Shown here: piece by piece, positions 14,901-23,375 of the stretch | Numbering within the stretch: position 1 is the stretch's first letter | How the letters are laid out: every line of letters starts with the position of its first letter | Origin: a virus | IMG/VR virus record: IMGVR_UViG_3300022188_000008 | Coordinates: 1-64,000 of that record | Reading direction: 5' to 3' (one strand) | Length of the DNA stretch: 64,000 nucleotides | Notes under the pieces: generated by a model | What the model saw: only the letters and a program-made list of their open reading frames with translations | What the model was told of the DNA's origin: nothing | The model's database searches: none | Program-made: the position numbers and the translations under genes

Positions 14901-17371
14901 CAATATTTTTCCATAAATTGCTTATAATCTATCATATCGCCCCATTTATACCCTATTTTTATATCTATTGAAGGTCTGACATTCCATAATGCTTTCCTTA
15001 CTACTTTATTTTCTTGTGGGTACTTTACCATAGAATATGTTAGCATTTCGATTGCTTCCTCTATTGTAGCAAGGTGGTCATAGGTTTCTAATATAATACT
15101 ATCGTGAACATCAATTAATGGATAGATTGGTTCTGTCTCAGGATCATCTCTTTCGCACAAAGAATCTAATTTTATAAGCGCAAATAGTAATAAATCAGAT
15201 GAAAAAGATTGGATAACGGCATTAAATGCCTCTCTTTCAACCTCAGCATTAACATACTCAAATCTACGTCTTCTACCAAAAGGATTAGCTACAAATCCAT
15301 ATTTTCTTACATGGTCGATAGCATTATCTATTGCTTCCTTCACTTCAGGCATTCGTTCAAAATAGTCATTTATATACCTTTCTGCCTCTTCTACAGATAT
15401 ACCAAGTCTTATTGCCAATCCTTCCTTGGTCATACCATACAATACCCCAAAAGATATGCTTTTTGCTACTGTTCTTAGCTCTTTTGATACTTCGTTATAG
15501 GGTACTTTAAAAACTTCTGAAGCAACAAGAGTGTGAAAATCTTTCCTTTTATCATTACAGAATTCTCTCATTGCGGGGCATTTTGAATAAGCAGCAGCGC
15601 ATTTTATTTCAGAAGTATCATAATCCGCAGCAATTAATACCTTACCTTCCCTGGCAATGACTATGTTTTTTAATGTTTTATCCCTGCTAGGGATGTTCTG
15701 GATATTGAAATCTGATATTGAAATATCATCCTGAAAGAGCTTGGTTTTGGCCTTTTTTATATCTATTCCCTTGGTTCTACCTCCAGAACTCAATCTACCA
15801 GTAGCTGTACGGGTTAGATTATATGTTGGATAACCAATATCTCCTATTAATTTTGGAATTAATCCTGAGAGATAAGTAGATCTAGCTTTTTGTATCTTCC
15901 TTAATCGCAATAACAATTTAGCTATATCACATTCAAGATTATCAGCATAATATTCTAAAGTTCTAACATCCATTGCAGGAAGTTTTGTTTTCTTACTTTC
16001 AGAAATAACTGGGTATTTTTTGAATTCAATGAAAAATTCCCTTATATCTTTTGAAGAAGTTAATTTTATTGAACCATAATGTTTTCTGAATTCAATGAAA
16101 TCGGGTTTGCTTCTAATGTTTCTTTCTATTACTCGCTGTCTTTTAGCTAAAAAAGCATCTAATTTCTTCATATAAGGAACATCAAATCTGACCCCTCGTT
16201 GTTCTTTTCGATAAATAACCTTTAAAGCAGGAATCATAATGTTATTATGAAGCCATAATAATTTTTCTTTCCTCAATTTTTTATATAGTTTTTCAGCTAA
16301 TCTTAATTCTCCTACACAATCAGCAGCATTATATTCATATAGCTGCTTATCGTTCATGTGAAGGACATTACCTTCTGCATCTTTTTTATATTTTGCAAAT
16401 TCTGGAAGATAACGTCTGTATAGTTCGAGGAGATTATATCTTCTTTGATTTTCATTAAGAAGATACCCTGCTAGCATGGTATCGGTGAAAATCTTAGGCC
16501 ATTTGCAGTTATTTTTATAGCATAGAAATCCTGCATCGAAGCCTATATTTTGTCCTAATATCTTTGTTTCGGATTTGAAAAGTTTAACTATATACTCTTT
16601 AACCATTTCTGAGTATGGGAAAACATAGGCTTTTCTTTTATCTACAGCTATTCCAATGCATCTAACATCAATATGAGGTAATTTATAAGCAAGTCCATTT
16701 GTTTCGATATCGAGACATACATATTTCCTTGCCAGTATCTCTTCATTAAAGACCTTTTCAACCTCATCAGGCTTATCTACTACTACATATTCATAATTCA
16801 GTTTAATTTCAGTGCTCTTTCCTGTTATTTGTTTTTTCCCAGTAAGAACATGTTCGATATGATCTACTAATTTCTTAAACAAAATGGATGCAGTGCCTCC
16901 ATTTCTTTTTATATAGGAAGGATGATAGAAAGGATATACCTTTATTCCATGAAAATCATAAACAGTCCCTACACATCTTTTCATGGATTTTATGTTTTCT
17001 TTCAGCATTACAGATGCTGCTAATTTACCCAAGGTTATGATACCTTTTGACGGGGGATATTTGGCAATATCTGAATAGAGATGAATCCTAGAGCAATTCA
17101 TGCTTTCAGCGAATGTAGGAGTTCTTATCTTGCCATCCTTATCAAAAGGAGGGCATAAACAAGAATTGTTTATCCTGAACCTGAATTTTCTACCTATTGC
17201 TTTGCTGACAATACGTATAGCTGTACGGAGAAGTTGCCCTGATTCCCCTATAAAAGGTATACCCTCCTCAAACTCCTGAGTTCCAGGGGCCTCTCCAATG
17301 AAATAAATCTCAGGGTTTTTATCCCCGTTAGGATGAATCATTCTGCTATAAATTTTACAAGGACAGCCCAT
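14897..17371 (-). CDS. DNA polymerase I (family A) fused to a family 4-type uracil-DNA glycosylase domain
   Basis: An 824-residue replicative polymerase. Residues 1-180 form a UDG-superfamily domain with GEAPG (26-30), GIPFIGESGQLL, HPS (150-152) and cysteines at 3, 5, 71, 73 and 93 that could hold an Fe-S cluster. A 3'-5' exonuclease follows (Exo I LDIETNG with D221/E223; YNAADC later). The PolA palm and fingers have motif A AADYDTSEIK, motif B RTVAKSISFGVLYG and motif C VHDS. Motif C has Ser where cellular PolI has Glu. UDG-Pol fusions are known in some phages; here it may check template uracil or modified bases. Confidence 0.93.
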   Translation of the reverse strand: MGCPCKIYSRMIHPNGDKNPEIYFIGEAPGTQEFEEGIPFIGESGQLLRTAIRIVSKAIGRKFRFRINNSCLCPPFDKDGKIRTPTFAESMNCSRIHLYSDIAKYPPSKGIITLGKLAASVMLKENIKSMKRCVGTVYDFHGIKVYPFYHPSYIKRNGGTASILFKKLVDHIEHVLTGKKQITGKSTEIKLNYEYVVVDKPDEVEKVFNEEILARKYVCLDIETNGLAYKLPHIDVRCIGIAVDKRKAYVFPYSEMVKEYIVKLFKSETKILGQNIGFDAGFLCYKNNCKWPKIFTDTMLAGYLLNENQRRYNLLELYRRYLPEFAKYKKDAEGNVLHMNDKQLYEYNAADCVGELRLAEKLYKKLRKEKLLWLHNNIMIPALKVIYRKEQRGVRFDVPYMKKLDAFLAKRQRVIERNIRSKPDFIEFRKHYGSIKLTSSKDIREFFIEFKKYPVISESKKTKLPAMDVRTLEYYADNLECDIAKLLLRLRKIQKARSTYLSGLIPKLIGDIGYPTYNLTRTATGRLSSGGRTKGIDIKKAKTKLFQDDISISDFNIQNIPSRDKTLKNIVIAREGKVLIAADYDTSEIKCAAAYSKCPAMREFCNDKRKDFHTLVASEVFKVPYNEVSKELRTVAKSISFGVLYGMTKEGLAIRLGISVEEAERYINDYFERMPEVKEAIDNAIDHVRKYGFVANPFGRRRRFEYVNAEVEREAFNAVIQSFSSDLLLFALIKLDSLCERDDPETEPIYPLIDVHDSIILETYDHLATIEEAIEMLTYSMVKYPQENKVVRKALWNVRPSIDIKIGYKWGDMIDYKQFMEKYC

Positions 17372-17379
17372 TTTATAAC

Positions 17380-18438
17380 CTATTTTATTATATCTTCAGT
17401 ATTATTAACATCTGCTTCTTTTGAGACTATAAATACTATATTTTTTTCTGAGGTCATAAAAGCATAAACTTTATCAGATTCTGAGACACAGTTAAGCTCT
17501 AATTTATAGATTAACTTAAATATCTTTGGGCTTATGCTTATATTTAGCTGCCCAGAAGTGACTTTTATTTTACGTTTAATATTCGCTGTAGGTGATTTCA
17601 GCATTATCACCCCATTAGGATATTTGCCTTTTATGTGTAGATTCTTCACCCAATATGAAGATTCGATATACTGCGATATCTGCCAGAATTTATCTATGCT
17701 TTCAAAATCAATACTTGCCTGTTTCTCTAACCCTTCTAAGAAATGCTTATAATCTATCTTATCATAAGTTAATTTCTTGCATACTATCTCACCTATTGGA
17801 TACTGAAGAAAGATAAACTCATCTGCAAACCCAATAAAATCAGGTTCTGTAGCAACAATAATATCTACAAGTACTCCAGGAATATCTTCTTTTATCTGAA
17901 CAGGTAGTCCAGCATTTACTGCCATCAAGGATATTGGAGAGAATGAGATAGCTTTACCTGTACTCAATTTCACAAAGTTTAAATCCTTGAACATACTGAG
18001 AGACCTTGCTACTTTCATGTTTTCTTTAAGGATATAAAGGACTTGCCTAAGATCACTACCTGTAATAGTTTGCTCTACTTCTTTAGTAATACTGTTTGCT
18101 ATATCCCTTCTTTCGTTCAGGGCTTCTTTGTAGTCATCGAAAGGCATAGATAAGTTAATTTTGAGATTAGATGATTTGCTTTTGATATGAAGTATATTGT
18201 TCTTTAATATAAAAGAAGGATTCTCTGATAGAAGAGGATATATAATGGAATTAAAAGTTTTATAATTCATATATACATCATCAGTTAATTGATATGATTT
18301 ATTGTCAGCAAATAAATCAAATTTCCCATATAAGACTCCTGAAGTACATTCTACACTTCCTTCAGAAGTAATTCTGATAGGATTAAGTTCAGGGTCTTTC
18401 TCATTCCTCATCACTGCTGTTATTAATTTCTTTAACAT
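17380..18438 (-). CDS. probable DNA sliding clamp
   Basis: A 352-residue protein of beta-clamp size and pattern. The segment LRQVLYILKENMKVARSLSMFKDLNFVKLSTGKAISFSPISLMAVN resembles the start of a clamp domain, and the rest is beta-rich with similar spacing. It lies directly before the polymerase gene, and a clamp loader is present while no other clamp is seen. The start is set at the ATG with AAGGAG upstream (a GTG two codons earlier is possible). Confidence 0.5.
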   Translation of the reverse strand: MLKKLITAVMRNEKDPELNPIRITSEGSVECTSGVLYGKFDLFADNKSYQLTDDVYMNYKTFNSIIYPLLSENPSFILKNNILHIKSKSSNLKINLSMPFDDYKEALNERRDIANSITKEVEQTITGSDLRQVLYILKENMKVARSLSMFKDLNFVKLSTGKAISFSPISLMAVNAGLPVQIKEDIPGVLVDIIVATEPDFIGFADEFIFLQYPIGEIVCKKLTYDKIDYKHFLEGLEKQASIDFESIDKFWQISQYIESSYWVKNLHIKGKYPNGVIMLKSPTANIKRKIKVTSGQLNISISPKIFKLIYKLELNCVSESDKVYAFMTSEKNIVFIVSKEADVNNTEDIIK

Positions 18439-18763
18439 CTCCACTCCTTCTTAACTTTTTATATATGTTCTCACATATTGCTTTTGTTTCATCATACAGC
18501 CTCATACTGTTATGCAGTCTATTATACATCTGCCTGTTTATCTCTCTCAGAATTTCTTCAGGTGTCAGTTTATCAACATCGACAAATATCTGAATGACAT
18601 AAGGAAGGTTCAGTATTCTGAAGTTGACATATGTAGTATCATTTTCTCTGACTAGAGATATTACATACAAATCTAATCCAGCATTCTTTAATCTTCCAAC
18701 TATATCCCCTAGTTCAAGTTTAGCTTCCTCTCCAAGCAAGTCAAATGGAATTACTCTAGACAT
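18401..18763 (-). CDS. hypothetical protein
   Basis: A 120-residue protein with a mixed alpha/beta N-terminus and a C-terminal helical part ending in an acidic tail. A strong AAGGAGG and a perfect promoter (18786-18814) place it first in the clamp-polymerase transcript. It overlaps the clamp gene by 38-44 nt. Function unknown. Confidence 0.75.
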   Translation of the reverse strand: MSRVIPFDLLGEEAKLELGDIVGRLKNAGLDLYVISLVRENDTTYVNFRILNLPYVIQIFVDVDKLTPEEILREINRQMYNRLHNSMRLYDETKAICENIYKKLRRSGDVKEINNSSDEE

Positions 18764-18785
18764 TTCTACCTCCTTCTAGCTTCAG

Positions 18786-18814
18786 ATAATACTAGATTTT
18801 AGAAAAAATGTCAA
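18786..18814 (-). promoter_or_regulatory. sigma-70/sigma-A promoter
   Basis: TTGACA, 17-bp spacer ending in TAG, TATTAT; drives the clamp-polymerase operon. Confidence 0.85.
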
Positions 18815-19329
18815 CACAAAAATATATCAAAACTAGTAATAATTGCATGTTTAGTAATATTAAACACATATAAATATATCTTCTCAAAAAAAATCATAAC
18901 AATTTCATAACACCACATAATACCCTATTTTTGCACTTTTTAAAATTTCATAACAAAAATTATGAAATTCGCCGCCAAAGGGGGATAATACATAAAAACA
19001 CACTAAAATGGGCTATTATTAGGCTATTTTGAGGTATTATTGTATCACTAGAAATCTCCTATCATACTGGCTGTTATGTATCACTGTAAGGCTGTTATGT
19101 ATCACTGTGAGGCTGTTATTAGGTGGCTAGTGGATATCATATCGGCTATCAGGTATCACTAGTGGCTATCACTCCCCCTACAGTGGTGGGGTTCTACTAT
19201 AAAGTATTATAGTCAAAATAGATTCCCTAAAAATAGAGGTATTTATTGTAATGATTACAGCCACTTAATATGTAGATTTTCTGCCATTTTTATAACCACC
19301 TTAGAGCCTCTTATTTAGAGCTTGATTTT
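18815..19329. repeat. AT-rich intergenic region with iterons: putative replication origin
   Basis: A 515-bp gene-free region. The polymerase-operon side is AT-rich with TTCATAAC/TTATGAA motifs. The centre holds two adjacent 21-bp direct repeats (GGCTGTTATGTATCACTGT-R-A at 19069-19089 and 19090-19110), a partial third copy at 19111, and scattered GGCTATC/TATCACT half-units to about 19185. It lies between the clamp-polymerase operon and the primase gene, a classic origin position. Confidence 0.55.
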
Positions 19330-20454
19330 CTACTTTTTTAGATATTTCTTAATCGTTTTGTGATCTATTCCAGTCTTATTCTCTAACTCTGTTATTGATG
19401 GATTTTCTAGCTTTTTAAGCCAATATCTTAATTTTTCTTTATTTCTTTTTGTTTTTTTATCCCTGAAGTTTTTTAGATATTCTTTCTGATTACCCTTCTT
19501 TTTTGGCTTCATCTCGAAGTTAACAAGTGTATTCAAATACTCTCTTCTTGCGCTTACAGATATTGGTTTATATGCTTTTAGTGCTTTTTTGATTTCACTT
19601 TCTTTGATTGGGTCATTATAGAATTTCTTATTCCATACAGAAACTATGTATTTTAAGTCTTTTTCTAGCCGTTTTTTAGATATTCTACATTTCCAAGCAA
19701 CTATACAAAGTGCATATAATGACGTATATCTGCACCCTTTTACAGCTGTTTTTAATACTTTTGCCTTGAACCACTGATAGAACATTGGATGTGCATTAGG
19801 TGTAGTATGGATTCTCTTTTTCACAATTTTTTCATAATTTTTAACCTTTAGCACATCTTTGAGTTCTATCTCATCTCCAACTCGAAAAACTGTAGTCTTA
19901 GTCCCAAATTTTGTATAAGAACCTGGAACTCGATAATAATGCGTGAGTGGAAGAATATCTGTAGTAGGTAATTTCTCTTTTACACTCTTCAGAAATTTTC
20001 TATTCAGATTTTCTATACTGTCTGAGTATGCTTTTTCTTTTCTGAGTTTGAAGACTAAATGAATCCCATTACCGGAATTTACCAGATAAGTTGGGAAGAG
20101 ATTGCCTGAATTGATTAGCTGGATGATTTCATGGATGTCTCTTGAATCTATATTGTCTATGTCTGCTATCAAGCATCTGATTGCTCTCAGATTTTCTTTC
20201 TTGAATTCTCTGCCATCAAAGTCTTGATAGGAAACATAGACACCATCCTCATACCAAGCATAGTCTAAGACATCATAGATATCTCCTCTTTCAGGTCTTG
20301 ATAATTTAGGGATGAAGTAGTTGATTTCGGATTTGCCAAAGATTTCGGATAGATAATTGATGGGATCTAATTCGTGGAAGTGTCTTCCAAGAATTTTATT
20401 TTTTTCTAAAAATTTCTCTTGATTTTTTGTTTTGTCTTTGTTATAACAACCCAT
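19330..20454 (-). CDS. AEP-type (RepB/PrimPol-like) replication primase
   Basis: A 374-residue protein with the archaeo-eukaryotic primase core. The metal-binding D98-I-D100 lies in the strand AIRCLIADID. The SGNGIH motif is at 127-132 and the YRVPGSYT segment near residue 178. The C-terminus is helical and basic, ending in an HTH-like segment (SITELENKTGIDHKTIKKYL) suited to origin binding. It lies immediately beside the iteron region. A second, DnaG/T7-type primase is fused to the helicase at 21560-23353. Confidence 0.83.
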   Translation of the reverse strand: MGCYNKDKTKNQEKFLEKNKILGRHFHELDPINYLSEIFGKSEINYFIPKLSRPERGDIYDVLDYAWYEDGVYVSYQDFDGREFKKENLRAIRCLIADIDNIDSRDIHEIIQLINSGNLFPTYLVNSGNGIHLVFKLRKEKAYSDSIENLNRKFLKSVKEKLPTTDILPLTHYYRVPGSYTKFGTKTTVFRVGDEIELKDVLKVKNYEKIVKKRIHTTPNAHPMFYQWFKAKVLKTAVKGCRYTSLYALCIVAWKCRISKKRLEKDLKYIVSVWNKKFYNDPIKESEIKKALKAYKPISVSARREYLNTLVNFEMKPKKKGNQKEYLKNFRDKKTKRNKEKLRYWLKKLENPSITELENKTGIDHKTIKKYLKK

Positions 20455-20469
20455 AGTTGGGTTACCTCC

Positions 20470-20649
20470 TTATCGAGGTTTTTTGCCCTCAACTTCCAGG
20501 TCTGTTGAGGGCATCTTTTTTACTTGACTTATTATAGAATTCTTGATATATTTAATAGCGAAATCAGCAACCATACAGTTCACTTCCTTTCTAGCCCTCA
20601 ATTCCCAGTTGAGGGCTTTCTTTTTTTGTTGGCAAAGCAATGTTTCCAT
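20470..20649 (-). CDS. hypothetical small ORF (METLLCQQ...)
   Basis: About 59 residues from the ATG at 20649, which has AGAGGA upstream. The reading frame runs through two strong hairpins (GCCCTCAAC/GTTGAGGGC and AGCCCTCAA/TTGAGGGCT) and contains a second possible start at about 20574, so it may be two leader-like peptides or not translated at all. Confidence 0.35.
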   Translation of the reverse strand: METLLCQQKKKALNWELRARKEVNCMVADFAIKYIKNSIISQVKKMPSTDLEVEGKKPR

Positions 20650-20669
20650 AACACATCCTCTCTTGTTTT

Positions 20670-20753
20670 TCAAGTTTTTTGGTTTTTAGGGTTGACATAC
20701 ATTGATTTCCTTGGTATAAGATAATCATTCCATGCTTTCACCTCCTTTTCCAT
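20670..20753 (-). CDS. 27-residue mini-ORF with strong ribosome site
   Basis: Starts ATG at 20753 with AAAGGAGG upstream and encodes MEKEVKAWNDYLIPRKS followed by ten more residues. It could be a leader peptide for the genes downstream. A consensus plus-strand promoter (20692-20720) lies antisense within it. Confidence 0.35.
   Translation of the reverse strand: MEKEVKAWNDYLIPRKSMYVNPKNQKT
20692..20720 (+). promoter_or_regulatory. consensus promoter pointing against the operon
   Basis: TTGACA, 17-bp spacer, TATAAG on the plus strand, inside an otherwise minus-strand region. With the hairpin at 20777-20810 it could make a roughly 85-nt antisense RNA. Confidence 0.5.
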
Positions 20754-20776
20754 TTCAACGCCTCCTTTCTTGCCAT

Positions 20777-20820
20777 ATTCCCCCTGTGAGGCAGCGGACA
20801 CAGGGGGAATTCTTTAATTT
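20777..20820 (+). terminator. 12-bp hairpin with T-rich plus-strand tail
   Basis: ATTCCCCCTGTG pairs perfectly with CACAGGGGGAAT around a 10-nt loop, followed on the plus strand by TCTTTAATTT. It also lies just past the end of the minus-strand 62-residue gene, where it could act as a barrier. Confidence 0.55.
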
Positions 20821-21002
20821 AAACCTAACAAGTCAGCCCCCTTAGTTGCTATTAGAGCCAACAGGTATGTGTATCCTTGTTTCGTTGGTATCTTTACTTG
20901 TAACCTACACTGCTTGCAGAAAATAAACACAACGTCCTCTTTCTCCATCCAGATTTTTCCGTTCAGGCATACATTGTTTCCACAGTTCTGACAGATTGCC
21001 AT
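20814..21002 (-). CDS. zinc-ribbon small protein
   Basis: A 62-residue protein with CQNCG near the N-terminus and CKQCR at residues 29-33, a four-Cys zinc-binding arrangement. It has AGGAGG upstream. The C-terminal half is hydrophobic (YTYLLALIATKGADLLGL). Unknown function. Confidence 0.75.
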   Translation of the reverse strand: MAICQNCGNNVCLNGKIWMEKEDVVFIFCKQCRLQVKIPTKQGYTYLLALIATKGADLLGLN

Positions 21003-21039
21003 TAAATTCCCTCCTAATTGCTGTTTAAAGGCTCAATTT

Positions 21040-21345
21040 TGACCTAAAATGGACTGACCTATATCTAACTATAGGTCGAATCGTTTTAACGCAAAATAGA
21101 GGGCTAATTAGCTTATTAGCCCCCTATTTCTTCGAAATCTGTAATCGACTCTGAGGAAGAATTTTTATTTCCTTATCCCTACCCGTGAAAATTTTATGCT
21201 CTAAATCCCCTTATTTTGGCTCACAAGCGCCTAAAATGGACTGACCTATACCCTAATATGGGTTGGGTCATTTTAAAGCGAAATAAAGCGATAAATAGGC
21301 TGTTAGCCCCCCTGTTTTTTGATAATTAGGATCCTTCCCAAGTCT
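21040..21345. repeat. two diverged structured direct repeats of about 95 nt
   Basis: Copies begin with CCTAAAATGGACTGACCTATA at about 21050 and 21230. Copy 1 contains the hairpin GACCTATA/TATAGGTC, copy 2 a similar imperfect one; both end in a GGGCTAA/TTAGCCC-type hairpin or its remnant. They lie between the 58-residue gene and the zinc-ribbon gene and hold no ORF. Could be a duplicated regulatory element or small RNAs. Confidence 0.5.
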
Positions 21346-21368
21346 CTACCTGAGACTTATTATCAATC

Positions 21369-21545
21369 TCAAGAGCTGCATGTTTGGTCTAAAATACAGT
21401 AACTACCTTGTGGCACAGTGGTTTTTGGCTGCTTAGGTTGGTCGTACCATTCCTCGTAAAGTTCTTTCAGAATGCCTTTCATTTCAGGATAATCTTTGTA
21501 CTTAATTAACATTCCTCTCACATATTCTTTCAATGAAATTCTCAT
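21369..21545 (-). CDS. 58-residue hypothetical protein
   Basis: A short gene starting ATG at 21545 with GCAGGAGG upstream, directly after the primase-helicase gene. The product begins MRISLKEYVRGMLIKYKDYP and has an acidic/aromatic middle (ELYEEWYDQP). No recognised domain. Confidence 0.65.
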   Translation of the reverse strand: MRISLKEYVRGMLIKYKDYPEMKGILKELYEEWYDQPKQPKTTVPQGSYCILDQTCSS

Positions 21546-21559
21546 GATAAAACCTCCTG

Positions 21560-23353
21560 CTATTTCTTTTTGTCATCATCTGTTGCCAACATGTTGGTAA
21601 GTATGATGGATATGTCTTTTTGTTTGTATTCATCTAAATCCAAATAATTATTATCGAGCTTCAATACGGTCATTCCACCTGCTGTATATCTACCAGCGTC
21701 TACTCCGAATACTAGGTTCTTAGAGAAAGAGCTATCTTCAAAGTTTTCAAAATCCTTTGTTTGATTTGTTCTTTCTCTAAATAAGCATATAATTGTATCA
21801 GAATCTGAAGCAAAAGCACCGCTCCATCCTATATCAAAGTAATCCATTATCTTAGTTGTTGATATCTTCTTAGGCTGTGCTATTTGAATTGTTATTAAAT
21901 CTAATTCATTTGTAAGGAGTTTCATATCTTTAACTACATCTTCTATAGCAGTGACCTTATCTTTAACATGACGTACCATATAATGTACATTATCAAAGAC
22001 AAAGAAGCCTATACCAAGCCTCTTCCATGCGTCTATCAATACTTCCTTTAATATCTTCATGTCTATCTTCTCATTAGCATAAGCAAGATATAAAGGATAA
22101 TCTTCCATTAATACATCGCATATCAAACACATTGCGTCACTTTTCACAAGCGCTTTGTGATGAATTTTGTACCTAGAAGTTAACAACCTTTGGATTAATT
22201 CAGAATCTTTCATTTCCAGGCAGAAAAATAGACTTGGTATTTTGTGCACTCTAGCAAAGTGATCTGCTATGTAGAGGGATGTAGTTGTCTTACCTACTTT
22301 TGGTGTTCCAGAAAGTGTAATTAATTGGCCTCTTTTGAAACCCCCATTTAATATCTTATTTACGGATTTCCAAGGTAAATCATAAATTTTATCATTATCC
22401 TCTTTATCTAACATGAAGTTGAATAACGATGTTTGGATATCTGTTACAAATTTAACGGGGATTTCTTGTGGTTTTTTTAATAATTTCTTAAATTGTTTTG
22501 CAGAATAATTATGAATATAATCTGCCACGTCCATTCCATCAGGAAGTTTTATATATTTACATCTTTCAACGCCTAATCTTTTTGATATTTTTAATAATCC
22601 TCTTTTCCCTGCTCTATCTTCGTCCATGCAGAGCAATATTCTTTCAAAAGGCTCAAAGAAATCAAACCAAGTATCTAGAAATGTATCAGCACCCCCTGTA
22701 AGCCCTATTACGTTTTTTAAACCTGCATCTGTGGCTATTATTGCGTCTTTTTCTCCTTCGGTTAAAATAACAAATTTAAGGTTTTTATTAACATTATCTA
22801 AATTAAAGAGGTCTGATTTGCCTCCATACTCTCTTTTGAATTCTTTCGCTTCTCCCCTCCAGCTCCTATATTTAACGTTAACGATTTCATTATATGTAAA
22901 AGTGGGAATTGTTACCCAATTTATTACTTTTTTATGCTTGTTTTTGTTTTTAGCTACACCTAGCTTGAATTTCTTTATTGTCTCTATGCTTATTTTCCAC
23001 CAATCCATTAATTCTTTTAACAATTTCTCATTTTTCATGAGATTTTTATGATATTGCATGATTTCTAACTGTCTTTTGAAAGGTATCTCGCTTTCAGGTT
23101 TCTTCTCTTTCTTTTTCAAACCTAATATTTTTACATCTTTTGTTACTCCTAGCTCTTTTTTTAATTTATATAAGTTTCCACTTTCTCCGCATTTCTTGCA
23201 ATCCCATAATCCTGTAGTGCTATTGATATAGAAATGCTTTTTATTATCGAAACACAATGGGCAGGTTTGGTAGATATACTGGGTCCCGCAACTACTAGTA
23301 GGAGCACCTAGTAATTCTATTATCTGATCCTGAATAGAGAACATGTATCCCAA
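21560..23353 (-). CDS. primase-helicase (T7 gp4/Twinkle type)
   Basis: A 597-residue bifunctional replication enzyme. The zinc ribbon is C31-x2-C34 and C52-x2-C55. A TOPRIM domain follows (VILTEGEKDAI; LLCMDEDRAGKRG) near residues 195-245. The DnaB-like helicase has Walker A GTPKVGKTT near residue 345 and Walker B FFVFDNVHY. It would unwind and prime at the fork with the fused polymerase. Start codon is ambiguous between TTG (23353) and ATG (23344). Confidence 0.93.
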   Translation of the reverse strand: MGYMFSIQDQIIELLGAPTSSCGTQYIYQTCPLCFDNKKHFYINSTTGLWDCKKCGESGNLYKLKKELGVTKDVKILGLKKKEKKPESEIPFKRQLEIMQYHKNLMKNEKLLKELMDWWKISIETIKKFKLGVAKNKNKHKKVINWVTIPTFTYNEIVNVKYRSWRGEAKEFKREYGGKSDLFNLDNVNKNLKFVILTEGEKDAIIATDAGLKNVIGLTGGADTFLDTWFDFFEPFERILLCMDEDRAGKRGLLKISKRLGVERCKYIKLPDGMDVADYIHNYSAKQFKKLLKKPQEIPVKFVTDIQTSLFNFMLDKEDNDKIYDLPWKSVNKILNGGFKRGQLITLSGTPKVGKTTTSLYIADHFARVHKIPSLFFCLEMKDSELIQRLLTSRYKIHHKALVKSDAMCLICDVLMEDYPLYLAYANEKIDMKILKEVLIDAWKRLGIGFFVFDNVHYMVRHVKDKVTAIEDVVKDMKLLTNELDLITIQIAQPKKISTTKIMDYFDIGWSGAFASDSDTIICLFRERTNQTKDFENFEDSSFSKNLVFGVDAGRYTAGGMTVLKLDNNYLDLDEYKQKDISIILTNMLATDDDKKK

Positions 23354-23375
23354 TCCCCTCTTCCTTTCTTATAAT

